Assembly: GCF_030272615.1 (NCBI RefSeq)
Contig: NC_081412.1
Location: forward strand, 474,801,657-474,865,656
DNA: 64,000 nucleotides
Origin: Cryptomeria japonica
Taxonomy: Eukaryota; Streptophyta; Pinopsida; Cupressales; Cupressaceae
Direction: 5' to 3'
Each line of letters opens with the position of its first letter. Position 1 is the first letter of the stretch. Positions 32,130 to 43,998 of the stretch are shown piece after piece. The notes beneath the pieces are model-generated. The model was not told where the DNA came from. It made no database searches and was given only the letters and a program-made list of their open reading frames with translations. Made by a program: the position numbers and the translations under genes.

Positions 32130-32495
32130 CTAACATATTATAAAAAAGCTTGAGTGAGCTAATTTGGAGTCTAAATTTTTTACCTTGACACTCTCCTTCA
32201 TAATGGAAGGAATAGTGACATGCTCCACCATAGGTCTAGCTAAGGGTCTCAATGCTAGTTTTGGGTCACATTGTGCCCCCATTCTGTTACATGATGAGTC
32301 CCCAACTCTACCCTCGAAATCTAGATAGTAAAAATAGTTTGGGATATTGTTGAGGACAAACTCACAATAGGGTTTTTTCAAGAAGTATCGGTGTACCTCA
32401 TAATTATTGCATCGAGGGTAATAAAAAACATCCACCACCTATCCCAAAAATTATTGTTAATCCCTTCATAGTGGCACCAATGCATAGGTAACCAT
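32130..32495 (-). pseudogene. Accessory-gene paralogue, 3' side of the copia insertion
   Basis: On -, codons just left of the copia LTR read LPMHWCHYEG, then NNFWDRWWM, then after a frameshift NNYEVHRYFLKKPYCEFV, LNNIPNYFYYLDFEGR and KLALRPLARP. This aligns with exon 2 of the gene at 14329-16919 (HWCTN, FWERWWMVF, EVPLYFLRKVYYEFV, NYF, LALESHRPLAP). The two copies differ at many residues, so they are old paralogues or belong to related transposon subfamilies. The 5' half lies across the copia insertion at 36816-36945. Confidence 0.72.
32491..32495. other. Target-site duplication of copia 1, left (ACCAT)
   Basis: ACCAT before the 5' LTR and ACCAC at 36816-36820 after the 3' LTR differ at one base, consistent with a 5-bp duplication plus one later mutation. 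Confidence 0.65.
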
Positions 32496-33704
32496 TGTTA
32501 GCCATTTGGTGGAATTGATTATGTGTTTCATTGATGTTTTGTCATTGATGTCAACACTAGTTGTTTGGATACTTTACCGGCACCCTTCTGGTCCCAGTAG
32601 GTTGAGTGGTTTCTTGTTAACTTGGATCCTGCATGAACCGATAGACTCCAGTATAGTATGGTGATGGAATTAGCTTGTTCATGATACCTATACTCATATT
32701 TGGTTAGTTGGTTTTGGTCTGGTGATTGGATGCTATCCTGCTTGCTTAGAAGATTGGTTTCTAGATCCGGTGAGGTTTCATCAGCAAAGCTTTTGGTGGA
32801 GATCTTTGATGAATTGCATAAGCGGTGTTGGTGCAGCTAAAGATGGAGTTTCAAGATGCTATTGGTAATCATGTTTGAGACTTGGAATTTGGAGATCATT
32901 GCTAAAGCATGTGGACCTATACTTGGTCCTAGTTTATCTAGGTTATGGACTGACATTAATGTAACATGTGAATAGGACCTATTGTTGTATTTCTAGGATG
33001 TCTTATGTGTTGTTATTACTTGTTTGGTCTAAGGCTGACATGGTTTGTAATTATGTAATCAGTTTATTGTCTGGTGGCCAACCTGATTGTTTATGGTCAA
33101 GGGTTTGTATAAATAGATGTGAGATCTCATTGTAGATCATCATGGTTAATGTAAGAGGTCATGGTCAAGGAATGTAATGTGTGAATAATGTAGTATCATT
33201 CTGGAAAAGGAGTTGGCCAATCATTGGAGATCGAATTGGGTTTGTGTAAGAGGATTTAGTCCTCCGATATTGAGCTTAACCGGAACTATACTCTGGCATA
33301 GGAGATGCTATCTTTTGTACTTCAACACTTTTTAGGATTGTAGTCTGGATTTATATGTAGTCAGTGAGGCTCCTTTTGTGATGTGCAGTGTGCTTAAGGT
33401 TGTTGGCCTCCCTGCAAGTACAGGCCCCTCCATTATAATTCACATACTTACTGTAGAAGTATTATCTGATTGTGGGTAGGCTTCCCACAATGGTTTTTCC
33501 CTTTACCAAGTTTTCCACGTACAAATATTGGTGTTGTGTGGATGGCTTTTATTTTATGATTATTGCTTATGCTTAATTGGATTAACTTCTATTCCTGTAT
33601 TATTGTTTTGGGTTCTGGTATTAAAGTTTAAATTTCTAATTCTTTGTGACAAACCAATTCACCCCCCCTCTTAGTTGTCTTTCGATTATCTAAACTATCT
33701 AACA
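32496..33704 (+). repeat. Copia 1 5' LTR
   Basis: It starts TGTTAGCCATTTGG and ends ATCTAACA. A TATA box, TATAAATA, lies at 33108-33115, with likely transcription start shortly after. The 3' copy is 35592-36815. Confidence 0.9.
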
Positions 33705-33706
33705 AT

Positions 33707-33718
33707 TGGTATCAGATC
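33707..33718 (+). promoter_or_regulatory. Copia 1 primer binding site (initiator Met tRNA)
   Basis: TGGTATCAGATC lies 2 nt after the 5' LTR. It matches the usual TGGTATCAGAGC complement of initiator-Met tRNA except at one base. Confidence 0.88.
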
Positions 33719-33762
33719 TTTGGTCCTCTCCATAGAAAACTAAACTGCTTGAGGAAGATCCT

Positions 33763-34395
33763 ATGGCGACTAACAATTCAAGTTCATCCAGTTCTTCTGG
33801 AGCTATCTTTTGAAGGGATATAGAGAAGCTTGAAGGAACAAATCATACAGTATGGAATATTCAGATGGAGACTCATCTAAGATGTCTTGGTGAGGAGATT
33901 TGGGAGATCACATAGAATGGTGTCACACCCTATAATCTGGGATCTAACAATCCTCCTCCAAAAAACCTGGACAAGGAGCTTGAGAATGATTGTAGAGAAA
34001 GAGAATCTCTCTTGTGTGCACTTTCAGATCAGAAAATAATGGGATTAACAAACAAATCATCTAGAAAGGATATTTGGGATAAATTGCAGACTCTTAATGA
34101 AGGTGACCCTACAGTGAAGATTGCTAAAATTGATGGTTATCGGGTGAGATATGAAAACCTGGAGATGGAAGAAGATGAAAGGATTACTTTATTCATGGAA
34201 AGAGTAAATGAGATTGTTATGGGAATTCAATGTTGTTGTGGAACTCTGAGCGAAGATGAAATTGTTTCTAAAGTCTTGAGAGCCCTACCACTGGCTTACA
34301 AAATGAAGGCTACTACTATCAATGAGTTGTCAATAGAGATACTTTGGTTGGGAAACTATCTACTTTTGAGCTTGAGGAATTTGGACCTTCTGTAG
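33763..34395 (+). pseudogene. Copia 1 gag (UBN2-type) remnant
   Basis: From ATG 33763 the text MATNNSSSSSSSGAIF reaches an early stop, then continues in frame with DIEKLEGTNHTVWNIQMETH, the usual copia gag opening. The 34012-34395 part carries LTNKSSRKDIWDKLQTLNEG and RVNEIVMGI, typical of the UBN2 capsid domain. A shift near 34345 breaks the last part. Gag would form the particle in the cytoplasm. The zinc knuckle that normally follows is absent because of the internal deletion. Confidence 0.82.
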
Positions 34396-34449
34396 CTATG
34401 AAGACCGAACCTACTTTTCATGCATCTACATCTGTAACTAGTAAGCAAG

Positions 34450-34478
34450 ACTGGAAAGCTTGATATGCTAAGGAATTA
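34450..34478 (+). other. Internal deletion junction in copia 1
   Basis: Gag text ends at SKQDWKA followed by a TGA near 34463, and RT C-terminal text YAKELLKKFDMGD begins at once. About 3 kb of normal copia pol is missing here. The precise join could be a few bases either way. Confidence 0.65.
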
Positions 34479-35255
34479 TTGAAGAAATTTGATATGGGAG
34501 ATTCTAAACCGGTAAGTGCACGTATGGTTACAAAAGAGAAATTGATAAGAAAAGATGTTTCTACACCGAGAAATCCTACAAGATACACATCTTTGATTGG
34601 AGGTCCGCTTTATTTGACTCAGACTAGGGCTGACATTATGAATGTTGTTTGTATTGTTTCAAGATTTCAGAGTGATCCTAGAGAAAATCATGAGATGGCA
34701 GTAAAAAGGATTTTAAGATACTTGCAAGGTACATCAGAATATGGTTTGTGGTACCCTAAGGATGATAACTTTACTTTATGTGCATATACAGATGCTGACA
34801 GGGATGGAGATGTTGATGACCAGACAAGTACTTCTGGTGGAGCTTTCTTTCTTGGAAAGAAGTTGGTTTCATGGATCAACAAGAAACAATCATGTACTTC
34901 TCTATCTACTGCTAAAGTTGAGTATGTTGCTGCTACTACTCGCTGTACACAAGTTTTATGGATGAAGCAAATGTTGAAGGATATAAAGGTGGATTGTGAT
35001 GCATCGGTAGTTATTCACTATGATAACTCTGTTGCTATTGATATATTAAAGAATCTGGTATTTCATTCTAAGAAAAAGCACATATCTATCAAGTATAAAT
35101 TTTTGAAGGAGAAGGTGGAAGCAAATGAAGTTAGACTAGTTTGTGTGAACACTAAAGAACAAATTGCAAATATTTTCACTAAACCTTTATCTAAGGAAGC
35201 ATTTGAGTACCTGAGAGACAGATTGGGGGTTTCTGCCCCTCTGATAGAGACTTGA
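34479..35255 (+). pseudogene. Copia 1 RT end and RNase H
   Basis: This 258-codon stretch is uninterrupted. It begins in the last part of copia RT (KKFDMGDSKPVSARM) and continues through the usual landmarks YTSLIGGPLYLTQTRADI, AVKRILRYLQGTSEYGLWY, AYTDADRDGD, LVSWINKKQSCTSLSTAKVE and THYDN-like VVIHYDNSVAIDI, ending in KEQIANIFTKPLSKEAF. Y-T-D-A-D supplies the first RNase H Asp and S-T-A-K-V-E-Y the Glu. It lacks the polymerase active site. Though open, it has no start of its own and is a fragment of pol. Confidence 0.85.
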
Positions 35256-35591
35256 TTGATGCGGATTGGCATCAGTCCAGCATGCATTATTAGATATACT
35301 ATTCATTCTGGCACTAATGTGGGATGCTACTGCTCAAGGGGAGTAGTCAGCTTTGAGATTCAGAGGCTTATGTTCTTACTTTGATATATCTATTAGATTT
35401 ATGGAATTGATGTCAAAGGGGGAGAGATAGTGATGTGAAAAAGTAAAAATGTCAAAGGGAGAGATATTGATATTCAAAGCTATATGTAGGTGATTGTTGG
35501 TTGTCTTCCACAATGGGAGACTTGTTTGGCATTTCTTGGTACTTGGATGTTTTTCACATCTAGTGTTGTCATCAATGCCAAAGGGGGAGAT
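35256..35591 (+). promoter_or_regulatory. Copia 1 3' untranslated region and polypurine tracts
   Basis: Three tracts resemble each other: aaagggggagagatag at about 35414, aaagggagagatattg at about 35454, and aaagggggagatt at 35580-35592, which abuts the 3' LTR. The last primes plus-strand synthesis in copia elements; the others look like duplicated or spare copies. Confidence 0.8.
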
Positions 35592-36815
35592 TGTCGGCCA
35601 TTTGGTGGAAATGATTATGTGTTGCATTGTTGTTTTGTCATTGATGTCAACACTAGCTATTTGGATACTTTACCATCACCCTTTTGGTCTTGGTAGGTTA
35701 AGTGGTTTTTGGTTAACATGGATCTGACATGATCAAGTAAACTCCAGTACAGTCTGGTGATGGAATTGTCTTGTTCATGATACCTATACTCATATTTGGT
35801 TAGTTGGTTTTGGTCTAGTGATTGGATGTTATCCTGCTTGCTTAGAAGATTGGTTTCTGGTTTTGGTGAGGTTTCATCAGCAAAGCTTTTGGTGGAGATC
35901 TTTGATGAATTGCATAAGTGGTGTTGGTGCAGCTTCTGATGGAGTTTCAGGATGTTGTTGGTAATCATGTTTGAGACTTGGCATTTGGAGATCATTGCTG
36001 AAGCGTGTGGACCTATACTTGGTCCCAGTTGATCTAGTTTATGGACCGACATTAATGTAACATGTGGATAAGACCTATTGTTGTATTTCTAAGATGTCTT
36101 ATGTATTCTTATTACTTGTTTTCTCTAATGCCGACATGGTTTGTAATTATGTAATTGGTTTATTGTCTGGTCACCGACCTGATTGTTTATGCTCGAGGGT
36201 TTGTATAAATAGATGTAAGATCTTATTGTAGATCATCATGGTTAATGTAAGAGGTCACGGTTAAGGAATGTAATGTGCAAATAATGTAATATCATTCAGG
36301 CAAAGGAGTCAGTCGATCATTGGAGATTGAATTGGGTTTGTGTAAGATGATTTAGTCCTCTAGTATTGAGCCTAACCGAGATTGTACTCTAGCATAGGAG
36401 ATGCTATCTTTTGCAGTTCAACACTTCTCTGGATTGTAGTCTAGATTTATATGTAGTCAGTGAGGCTCCTTTTGTGATGAGCAATGTGCTCTAGGATGTT
36501 GGCCTTTCGTAAAGTGTAGGCCCCTTCATTGTAATTCACATACTTACTATAGAAGTATTATTTGACCATGGGTAGGCTTCCCACCATGGTTTTTCCCTTT
36601 ACCGGGTTTTCCATGTACAAATCTTGGTGTTGTGTGGATGACTTTTATTCTATGATTATTGTTTATGCTTAATTGGATTAACTGCTATTTCGATATTATT
36701 ATTTTGGGTTCCGGTATTAAAGTTTAAATTTCTTATGGTTCTGGTAATCCATGACAACTTATTAACCCCTCCTCCCCCCTCTCAGTTGTCTTCTGGTTAT
36801 TTGAACTGTCTAACA
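35592..36815 (+). repeat. Copia 1 3' LTR
   Basis: It starts TGTCGGCCATTTGG and ends GTCTAACA. TATAAATA is at 36204-36211. It is about 15 bp longer than the 5' LTR and differs from it at many positions. Confidence 0.9.
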
Positions 36816-36945
36816 ACCACTTGCATCTTGAGTGTAAAGGTTGACTTTTTTGGGGGTCCATGAGATGTACATACAAGTTAGATTTGTTAATTCTCCTTTT
36901 CTTCACTCCCTCATATAATAGCTTTTTGGCATAAAAATGTCTCAT
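36816..36945 (-). pseudogene. Accessory-gene paralogue, 5' side of the copia insertion
   Basis: On -, the segment reads MRHFYAKKLLYEGVKKRRIN, then KSNLYVHLMDPQKSQPLHSR and C-K-W up to the copia boundary. It aligns with FYADGLSYEGVKNKNIS and VDTKTGQSLPLN of the transposon gene. If the copia and one target duplication are removed, the reading frame passes straight through to LPMHWCHYEG at 32495. The gene's N-terminus further right is not recognisable. Confidence 0.72.
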
Positions 36946-38546
36946 TTCTTAACTTTTTATTGGATCAAAAATTATTTTACCTTCTCACTGATGTTACATA
37001 AGATATCATCGATTACAATAAATTAGCAAGGTTTGTCTTATAAAAGTTTGTCCATGTGAGATCTTTTAGCCTTGTGATCATTTCCTCAAGATATTCTTGA
37101 TTATTTAATATTTATCCTAATATGCATTCTTGTGTACCTATGGGATATCTAGGGATTGTAGGTGTTTGATGTGATTTTTATTCAAGAGGGTCTTCATGAG
37201 GAGGTGATTAAGAGTTTTCAACATTTTGGGGTGGAATCTCAATTCTTGTAAATTTAAATAAATTTTAACTAAAGAAACTACTTTAATGTACAACTTAATC
37301 AAAATTTGATATCAAGAAATCATAAAATCATACCTCTTCACCCTCCTTGGTGTCATGGATGAATTTTGGTGAAGAATTGGAAAATTCAAGGGAAAATTCT
37401 ACTTTCTTCCTTTGGTGACTGTAGGTGGAGGAGAAAAAAAATAGTACAATTCATCGGTTCACAACAAAATGAATGGAAATAATTTTTTTTGAATTTCAAA
37501 CATTGTTGACTCTATTTGGTGTATACAAAATAAGGTTTGGTCCCTATTTGGAATCCACCAAATAAGGTGAGTTCCTTGTTTGACACATGTCAACTATACT
37601 CAATGTTAAAATAAAAATGATTTTGAGCACCTTTTTGGTACCACAAATTGGTGCATATACCCTAGAAATTACAATCTATACATCAAAAAACATCATAATA
37701 ATAATGAAATTAAGCACGAGTTTTACAACAAGTGATTATGTGGTTATTTATTTTTACGTACCAAGGTTTACATTTCTCAAATGATATTTGACTAATTCTA
37801 ATATATACTAACATTGAATCATATTAAAAAAATATAAATTATTTTTTTGGGTAATTTCTAAAGGGTGTTTTGTGTGACGATCACAAATTTTTGACCTCAC
37901 TCTTAATTTAAAAACATCTCTAGCATTATATTACACCCTTGTATCATCATTCCAAAATTTCACAATCAAAGATTTCATTTCAATATTTAGTTTCATGTCA
38001 GATATTAGGAGTCATGCACTAAAACTCCAACATTGGTTGATTGGATAATTTTCAGTTCTAACTCTTCTCATTTCCACCCTTGTCCAAGTTTTCTGATGTA
38101 TAATTAGAAATTTTCTACTATTACTTAAAATTCTTTTATGCAAAGTCATTTTACTAAAAAAAAGCAATTGTTATAGCTTGTCATGTTAGATTTTTTTCTT
38201 AAGATTGAATTTTTTTTTAATACAATCAATGTCACTAGTAACCATAGGCATAAATTTTTTAAGTGATTCATCTTTATTTTTTGGTTTCATATAAATGCCT
38301 AATTGTTTAGGATTTTAATGCCTATTTTTTTAATAGGGTGAGCAATGTAACATGCATTGACATTAAACTCCTAGATTTTTCTTATAAGAAATGGTTTTTA
38401 GAATCTATTTGCATGTGTTCTTATTTCACTCAAATAAGGGGTTTCATTATCAACTTTTGTTTCTTTTTATTTTATGAATAGAATTGGTTTTATTCACAGA
38501 GTATCCAACTTATTTTAAATCAACAACTTCCATATCAAAAAAACAT

Positions 38547-38650
38547 GGATTTGATGGCATACCTAGATTTGTACCTATAGTAACATTTTCCATAACATTG
38601 AAAGATGGATCTAAAGACATACCTAGATTTGTTTCTATAATCATATTTTC
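38547..38650 (+). repeat. 60-bp tandem duplication
   Basis: The word catacctagatttgt recurs at 38558 and 38618 with similar neighbours (ggatttgatgg and ggatctaaaga before, acattttc and tcatattttc after). It lies in a 96-codon ORF on +, and both strands stay open across it, so a coding origin is possible but unproven. Confidence 0.7.
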
Positions 38651-41600
38651 TTTCGTATTCACCTCTTCTAAATTTTATCTACATCCATCTCACCCATCAT
38701 TGTCTCTTGAATGTTGTCATCTTCAAAAATCATGGAACAATATGTTTCTGTATTTAGATTCAATTCTTGAATAATTGTCCTTTTACATATGATTTAATTT
38801 CTTTAGGTGTCACGATCTTCCTATATTTATTTCTTTGACATTCTTTTGATCTCATGATTGCAAAACCCTCTTGATAAAAATAATAATATTTAATCTAATC
38901 TGAATTGATACCTTTTTAAAATTATGAAGTCCCAAGTCATCTAACAAATCTTTGTTCCATAAATTTTGAAACATGTATGTGCATACATGAATAAATAAAA
39001 AACCCCTCTTTATTCCTCTGATTTACTTGATTCAACTTCAAAATTGTTCCAATGGTTGTCTCATTTTAAAATACAGTAGTACTATATGACATTACAAGAT
39101 ACTATATAAGAAAAGGAAGAATAAAAAACTACATTAAATCACTTTCAGTTGCATATTTTTGAATAGTAAGCAACATAATCGGAGGCCTTAGTCTATTTTA
39201 CTAGAATTAACAAATAACAATTACAATTGAAATGGGTGCATATTTTAGAAATGGGAACTCATTGAAAAGACTGGTAACCGTAATAAAATAGATTAGCTAA
39301 TATGACGAAAAATAAATTGGGTACAAGCCAACACTTGGCTTTGGAATATTCAATATTTTGGCAATCTATAAGTTAAGGTCATAAATTATTTGTACTCAAT
39401 TCTGTTGTCTAAGAAACCACCTTTTTATCGTTGATGCTATAATGATTTGTAAGACACATTTGTAAACATCTATGAATTTCTATTACATTAAAAATCAATA
39501 GGTTTAATGATTTTCTTATATGCACTTTAGTTCAATATGGTGGAATGCAACTAAATTTTTTAATAATATTTAATTAATAGGTGTTAGGATTAAATCTATT
39601 AAATAAGGATCTATTTTATTTTATTTATTTTATTTCATCGATTACATGGTCTATAAGATTATTTTTAATGAGATTTTATGTTCTAGAATTGGTCACATCT
39701 TTTGTGTAAGTATCTAGTAATATTGCACGAGTTAGTGTGGCATTTTTGTATCTTGTAGCATAGGATTTTGGTCTTTGTAGTATATATTTTGGCTACCATA
39801 GCAACTAAATATTGTACATGAAATATCATTTTGTTTACTTACAACTAAAGATGAGCAATATTTTTAGGCAACTATAGAGGTTGTGTGGATTTCTTTCAAT
39901 AACACAACCTTCTTCTCCATCTACTAGCCTTGAATTGGTGGAGTTTTAGCCACTTGCACCATGGTGAGTTTCATCAAATAAATAGTAGCTAGGTTCCACA
40001 GCTATTTACATGATCACCTCTATTTCAAATAGACTATGTTTAGTTGTGATTGACTCAACTCATAACCTCTTGAATGCAACCATTTCTTTGAGTCATACAT
40101 CCACAAGGCTTATACATTTTTATTCTATTCTTTACAATTTTATTTTATATTAAATGAAAAATAGATTTATAAATTGTAATTTGGACTTGTGATTAGCTCT
40201 AGCAAATGAGGTCCTTAGTATATATATTTTTTATTATGATAAATTCTAACATTAATTATAGTTCACAATACTATGTGACTAGCATTAAGTCACTAATAAG
40301 ATCGAGAAAAAAAATATATTTAAGTCACGAATAAGGAAAGAGAGAATTCATATGATCAAAATATTGTATAAGATATTTTAAGGCTCCTCATATGTTATCA
40401 CCTTATCCATTTAGGTAGTAATTATAAGCGCAAAGGCATCTATCTACAAATATGATTAGTGCAAGTATATAGTAAATTATCTTGAAAAAAATAATCATGT
40501 TGGGTACCCCCGTGTTCACTCAAATGAATGACACACTATCATAGAACCCTTGGCTCAATGAACACACAACAACATGGCTTCATACCCAATGTTCATATCT
40601 AAACATGATTATGGCACAAATGTCATATTAACTACCTCATGTTAGAACACGCATGACATAAAAGATAATACAATAGTATCTTGCTAGTGATTTGACTATA
40701 ACAAGGAATGATTGATAGCATTACTACCACATAGGACCATGTTGGTAGCCTAAATATGACATGAACTGAGTGTAACTAATTAATCTCAAAGATACAAAAT
40801 ATTTTTTCCAACTTAACCTTTCACTTTATAGCATCTATCCTCCTTAATGTAGCTATTATATAACATTTAATTTAATTCATCAGTTTTGAAAATAAAAGAA
40901 TACCCTTTTTAATATTACTAAGACATCTAAAATGCCAAATATTAAGAGAAAATGTATAATCAATATACATCAAAGCTAGCATTGGCACTAATTTGCCAGT
41001 GTTAAGTCACAAAACTATGAATTGGAACTCATGCTCATGGCCATAACTAGCATCAATATAATATAAGGGGGAAGGAAAATACAAACAAGGATAACTAAGC
41101 AAAGTTGAATTACAAAGCAAGGTATATAAATTATTCTACCAACTAATAATAAGTAGGTGGTTACTACTTGTTAGTGGAATAGTAGCTAGAAAATTTCCGA
41201 AATAATATTAACATGATACAATAAGTTTCATATGTTTCCACATATCCATCTACATCTCACAAGAATAATTAAGCAAAGTTTGAATATCTATGTTTTATCA
41301 TTAATTTAACCATTAAATACCTTAAACGATAACTAATGGTAAATAGAACAATTTACAATGTTGTAATTCATAGAACGAATCAATTTTGAACAAGTGCAGG
41401 TGCAGAAACCCTCCCCGCTGCCCAAAAGACTCTCAAGTGATTTATTTCCCGACAACTCCAAACTCACATGGTTGGGCATTGTTTGCAACTACCAACACAC
41501 GTCTTTACTTCGCGTTCCAACTTCAAACATCCATAGTATAAGACTTTCTAAATGAGATGTACTGGGCGAAACTTCACACAATGAATAAAGTCATAAGTCA

Positions 41601-41893
41601 TACCAACATACATAGGTTAGCTCGAAATGGATAAGAATTGTCAAAGTGTCTTTTACAAATTAGATATAAATCTAAAATTGCAATAAGTGTCTTTTTCAAT
41701 ACAATACCAGCTATATTTAGAATTTAGAGGCTATCATAGAAGAAGCATCTTTGTTTATTTTTCTTATTCCACGTCTTAGAACATAAAGCTTTCTTGGAGA
41801 GCCACAAGCACACTCAAGTTTTGCAATCACACATTTCCCTTATTGACCGACAGAAAACAGTCCCTAAAGTAAATCCAATCAAATCTCTACTCT

Positions 41894-42008
41894 GAATATT
41901 TTGATGAAAGGACTGAACCCACCTTATTCTTTGTACAGCTAATTTTGAAGCATTTTCCTTTCTTTCTATAATTCACCTCGGATGTTTCGACGAAAGGACT
42001 GAACTAAG
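41894..42008 (+). repeat. Short direct repeat, period about 80 bp
   Basis: Text tttgatgaaaggactgaac near 41900-41917 resembles tttcgacgaaaggactgaac near 41985-42004. Each is followed within 40 bp by acagcta. It could be a small duplication in a former promoter or LTR. Confidence 0.5.
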
Positions 42009-43824
42009 GGCATCTTCTGCGTCATTTCACAGCTAAAATATACAGTTTAATACTTTCTTGGGAATAAAACTTATTAAAGCACGCAATTGCCCATCTCGAG
42101 ATGTAAAACAAAGAACAGATCTTCTTCAAAATTTGCATTGTTCGAGAATCTACTTTGGATAATGGGAGAATCACGATTAAGTCTATATGGGAGAATCATT
42201 ATGTTCTGCTTGTCTCCAGATTATTATTTATCATTAAAAGCTTTGCATAAAAATTTAATGAATTTGAGGCACACTCCGAATTGAAAGAGCTATTGCCTTT
42301 TTTTTTAAAAGTTTTTTTTTTGTTTTTTAATAATGAACACCTGATAATATGGACAATGTATTTTTTGCTATCCAAAGATTGCCAGTCCAAATTTTTTCTT
42401 TACGAGAATTTTTCTGTTCAATCACATTAAATAGAGAACACACTTCTTCTAAAAGAGGAGAGTGACTTTTTAAAATATTTGTCCATCATGAGTTTCAAAA
42501 TCAATGGATAAGTGGATTTGAATAATGAGGGAATATCTAGTTGTGTTAAGCTCGCGATAAATGACCTTCAAGGGCTAAAATTTATATCTGTGATATCGTT
42601 GTTCCATATCCCACTCCAAATCAAACAAACTTTACGTTATAGAAAATTAAGTGGATTTTATTGAATACAAAGGTTTATATTTTATAATAAATGTATTTCA
42701 GTTGTGAATTAATGCTGCATTAATTGTAGAAGATTTTTGTAGTTATGTTTGGATAGAATTTTATAAAAATTATATTGTGATAAATGAGTAATCATCTCAA
42801 GTGATTTATTATTAAGTGTTATTGGTGTGCTTCTATTATAAATTATATCTTTGAGTGTTCTACTCTATTACTTATCAACAAGGCATTAGAGCATGTAATG
42901 GTTAATGTTCATGCAAATCAGAAATCCACTTAAGTGAGTTGTACTTCATGGTGAAATTTCCAAGGCAATGACATGTACTTTGAGGATATGATGTCAAGGA
43001 GAGTTCTTCATTTCTAAGAATAACCACTAGAGGATGATAAAAATGGAAGAAATATGATTACCCTAAAAGTAGGACATAAATCATTTAATATCTAATATAA
43101 TTGATCCTAGGTAAAAGGAGGCACTAATAGGAGTTGAAAGCATTATAGTCTAAAATAATGTTGCTGGACTAATAAAAAGCATAACTTGAACTAATAGTAG
43201 GTTGAAGAATTATAGTCTAGACAAATATTGCTAGAGTAATTTATAAGCAACAACTTTACTATCTATCTCTACGAATGTAAGTGGGAAGATTATAAACATG
43301 GTATATATGTTACTAAATGTTAATGGTAGAACTTTACATGAAGAGAGAGCATTCGAATAAAAAATTATGATTTTTATAACCGATATAATATTGTTTCAAT
43401 AGCTATGCTCCGTTTAGGGGAAATATGTCTAGATATAGGGGATTTAACAAACAACTCTAACTAGATCAAGAAGGCACTTGAAGATGGTATTTATATATTG
43501 TTGTTGTACAATGACATCCTGCCAAGTTAGTTCATGGAAAATACAATATTTAATATCATGGTAGAAGAAAGTTTGAGAATATTTACTAAGTAAATTTATT
43601 ACAAGAGAATTACTTATTTTTATCCACATGTCCATGAAATGTATTTATTTTATCTCACATGTTATGATCCTTAACCATGCTATATTTTTTATAAAGTGTA
43701 ATAACCCGCTTAACTTAATCCAAAAATCTCAATTGAATTTTTTTTTTTTACATTAAAATTTTGATTTCTTATGCTTACTTATTCTTAATTGTGTTTAATT
43801 CAATCATATACTTAGGTACATATA

Positions 43825-43998
43825 TCCAAACAGGATAGGCATCCATCCAACCAAGATGGGCATCTAACCATATGGGTTAGGAATCTAACCATACAAGTTA
43901 GGCATCTGTCCATACAGGACATGAGGTTTCATCTATCCAATCCAGGATAGGCATCTACCCAAATGGGGTAGGCATCTATTCATAAGAATAGGATATGC
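43825..43998 (+). repeat. Tandem 20-25-bp units inside the LTR
   Basis: About seven degenerate units carry variants of ggttaggcatctaaccatac, such as gataggcatccatccaac, gggttaggaatctaacc and ggggtaggcatctattc. The same set occurs in the right LTR at 52655-52680 and 61519-61688, on either side of the nested copia. Confidence 0.8.

Larger units (their letters stand above)
32496..36815 (+). mobile_element. Copia 1: internally deleted Ty1/copia element
   Basis: Two LTRs of about 1.2 kb (32496-33704 and 35592-36815) flank a 1.9-kb interior with an initiator-Met primer binding site, a gag remnant, the end of RT plus RNase H, and a polypurine tract. Zinc knuckle, protease, integrase and most of RT are missing, so the element could move only with help from another copy. 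The first 100 bases of the LTRs differ at about ten sites by eye, so the insertion is old. It lies inside the - strand accessory-gene paralogue. Confidence 0.9.
36946..43696. other. Long AT-rich region without recognisable genes
   Basis: Nearly 6.8 kb with no coherent protein text on either strand. Short ORFs of 60-96 codons exist but lack family-like composition. A few short direct repeats are noted separately. It is probably very old transposon-derived DNA; nothing in it indicates a host gene or RNA gene. Confidence 0.5.

Noticed and set aside
42690-42900. Possible copia LTR end and primer site (aggcattagagc)
   Set aside because: It resembles TGGTATCAGAGC weakly, but no LTR partner or gag follows. 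The match is too weak to call.
36946-43696. Search for a host gene, tRNA or rRNA in the longest featureless region
   Set aside because: No splice-consistent exons, tRNA A/B boxes in a cloverleaf context, or rRNA-like GC-rich conserved stretches were seen by eye.
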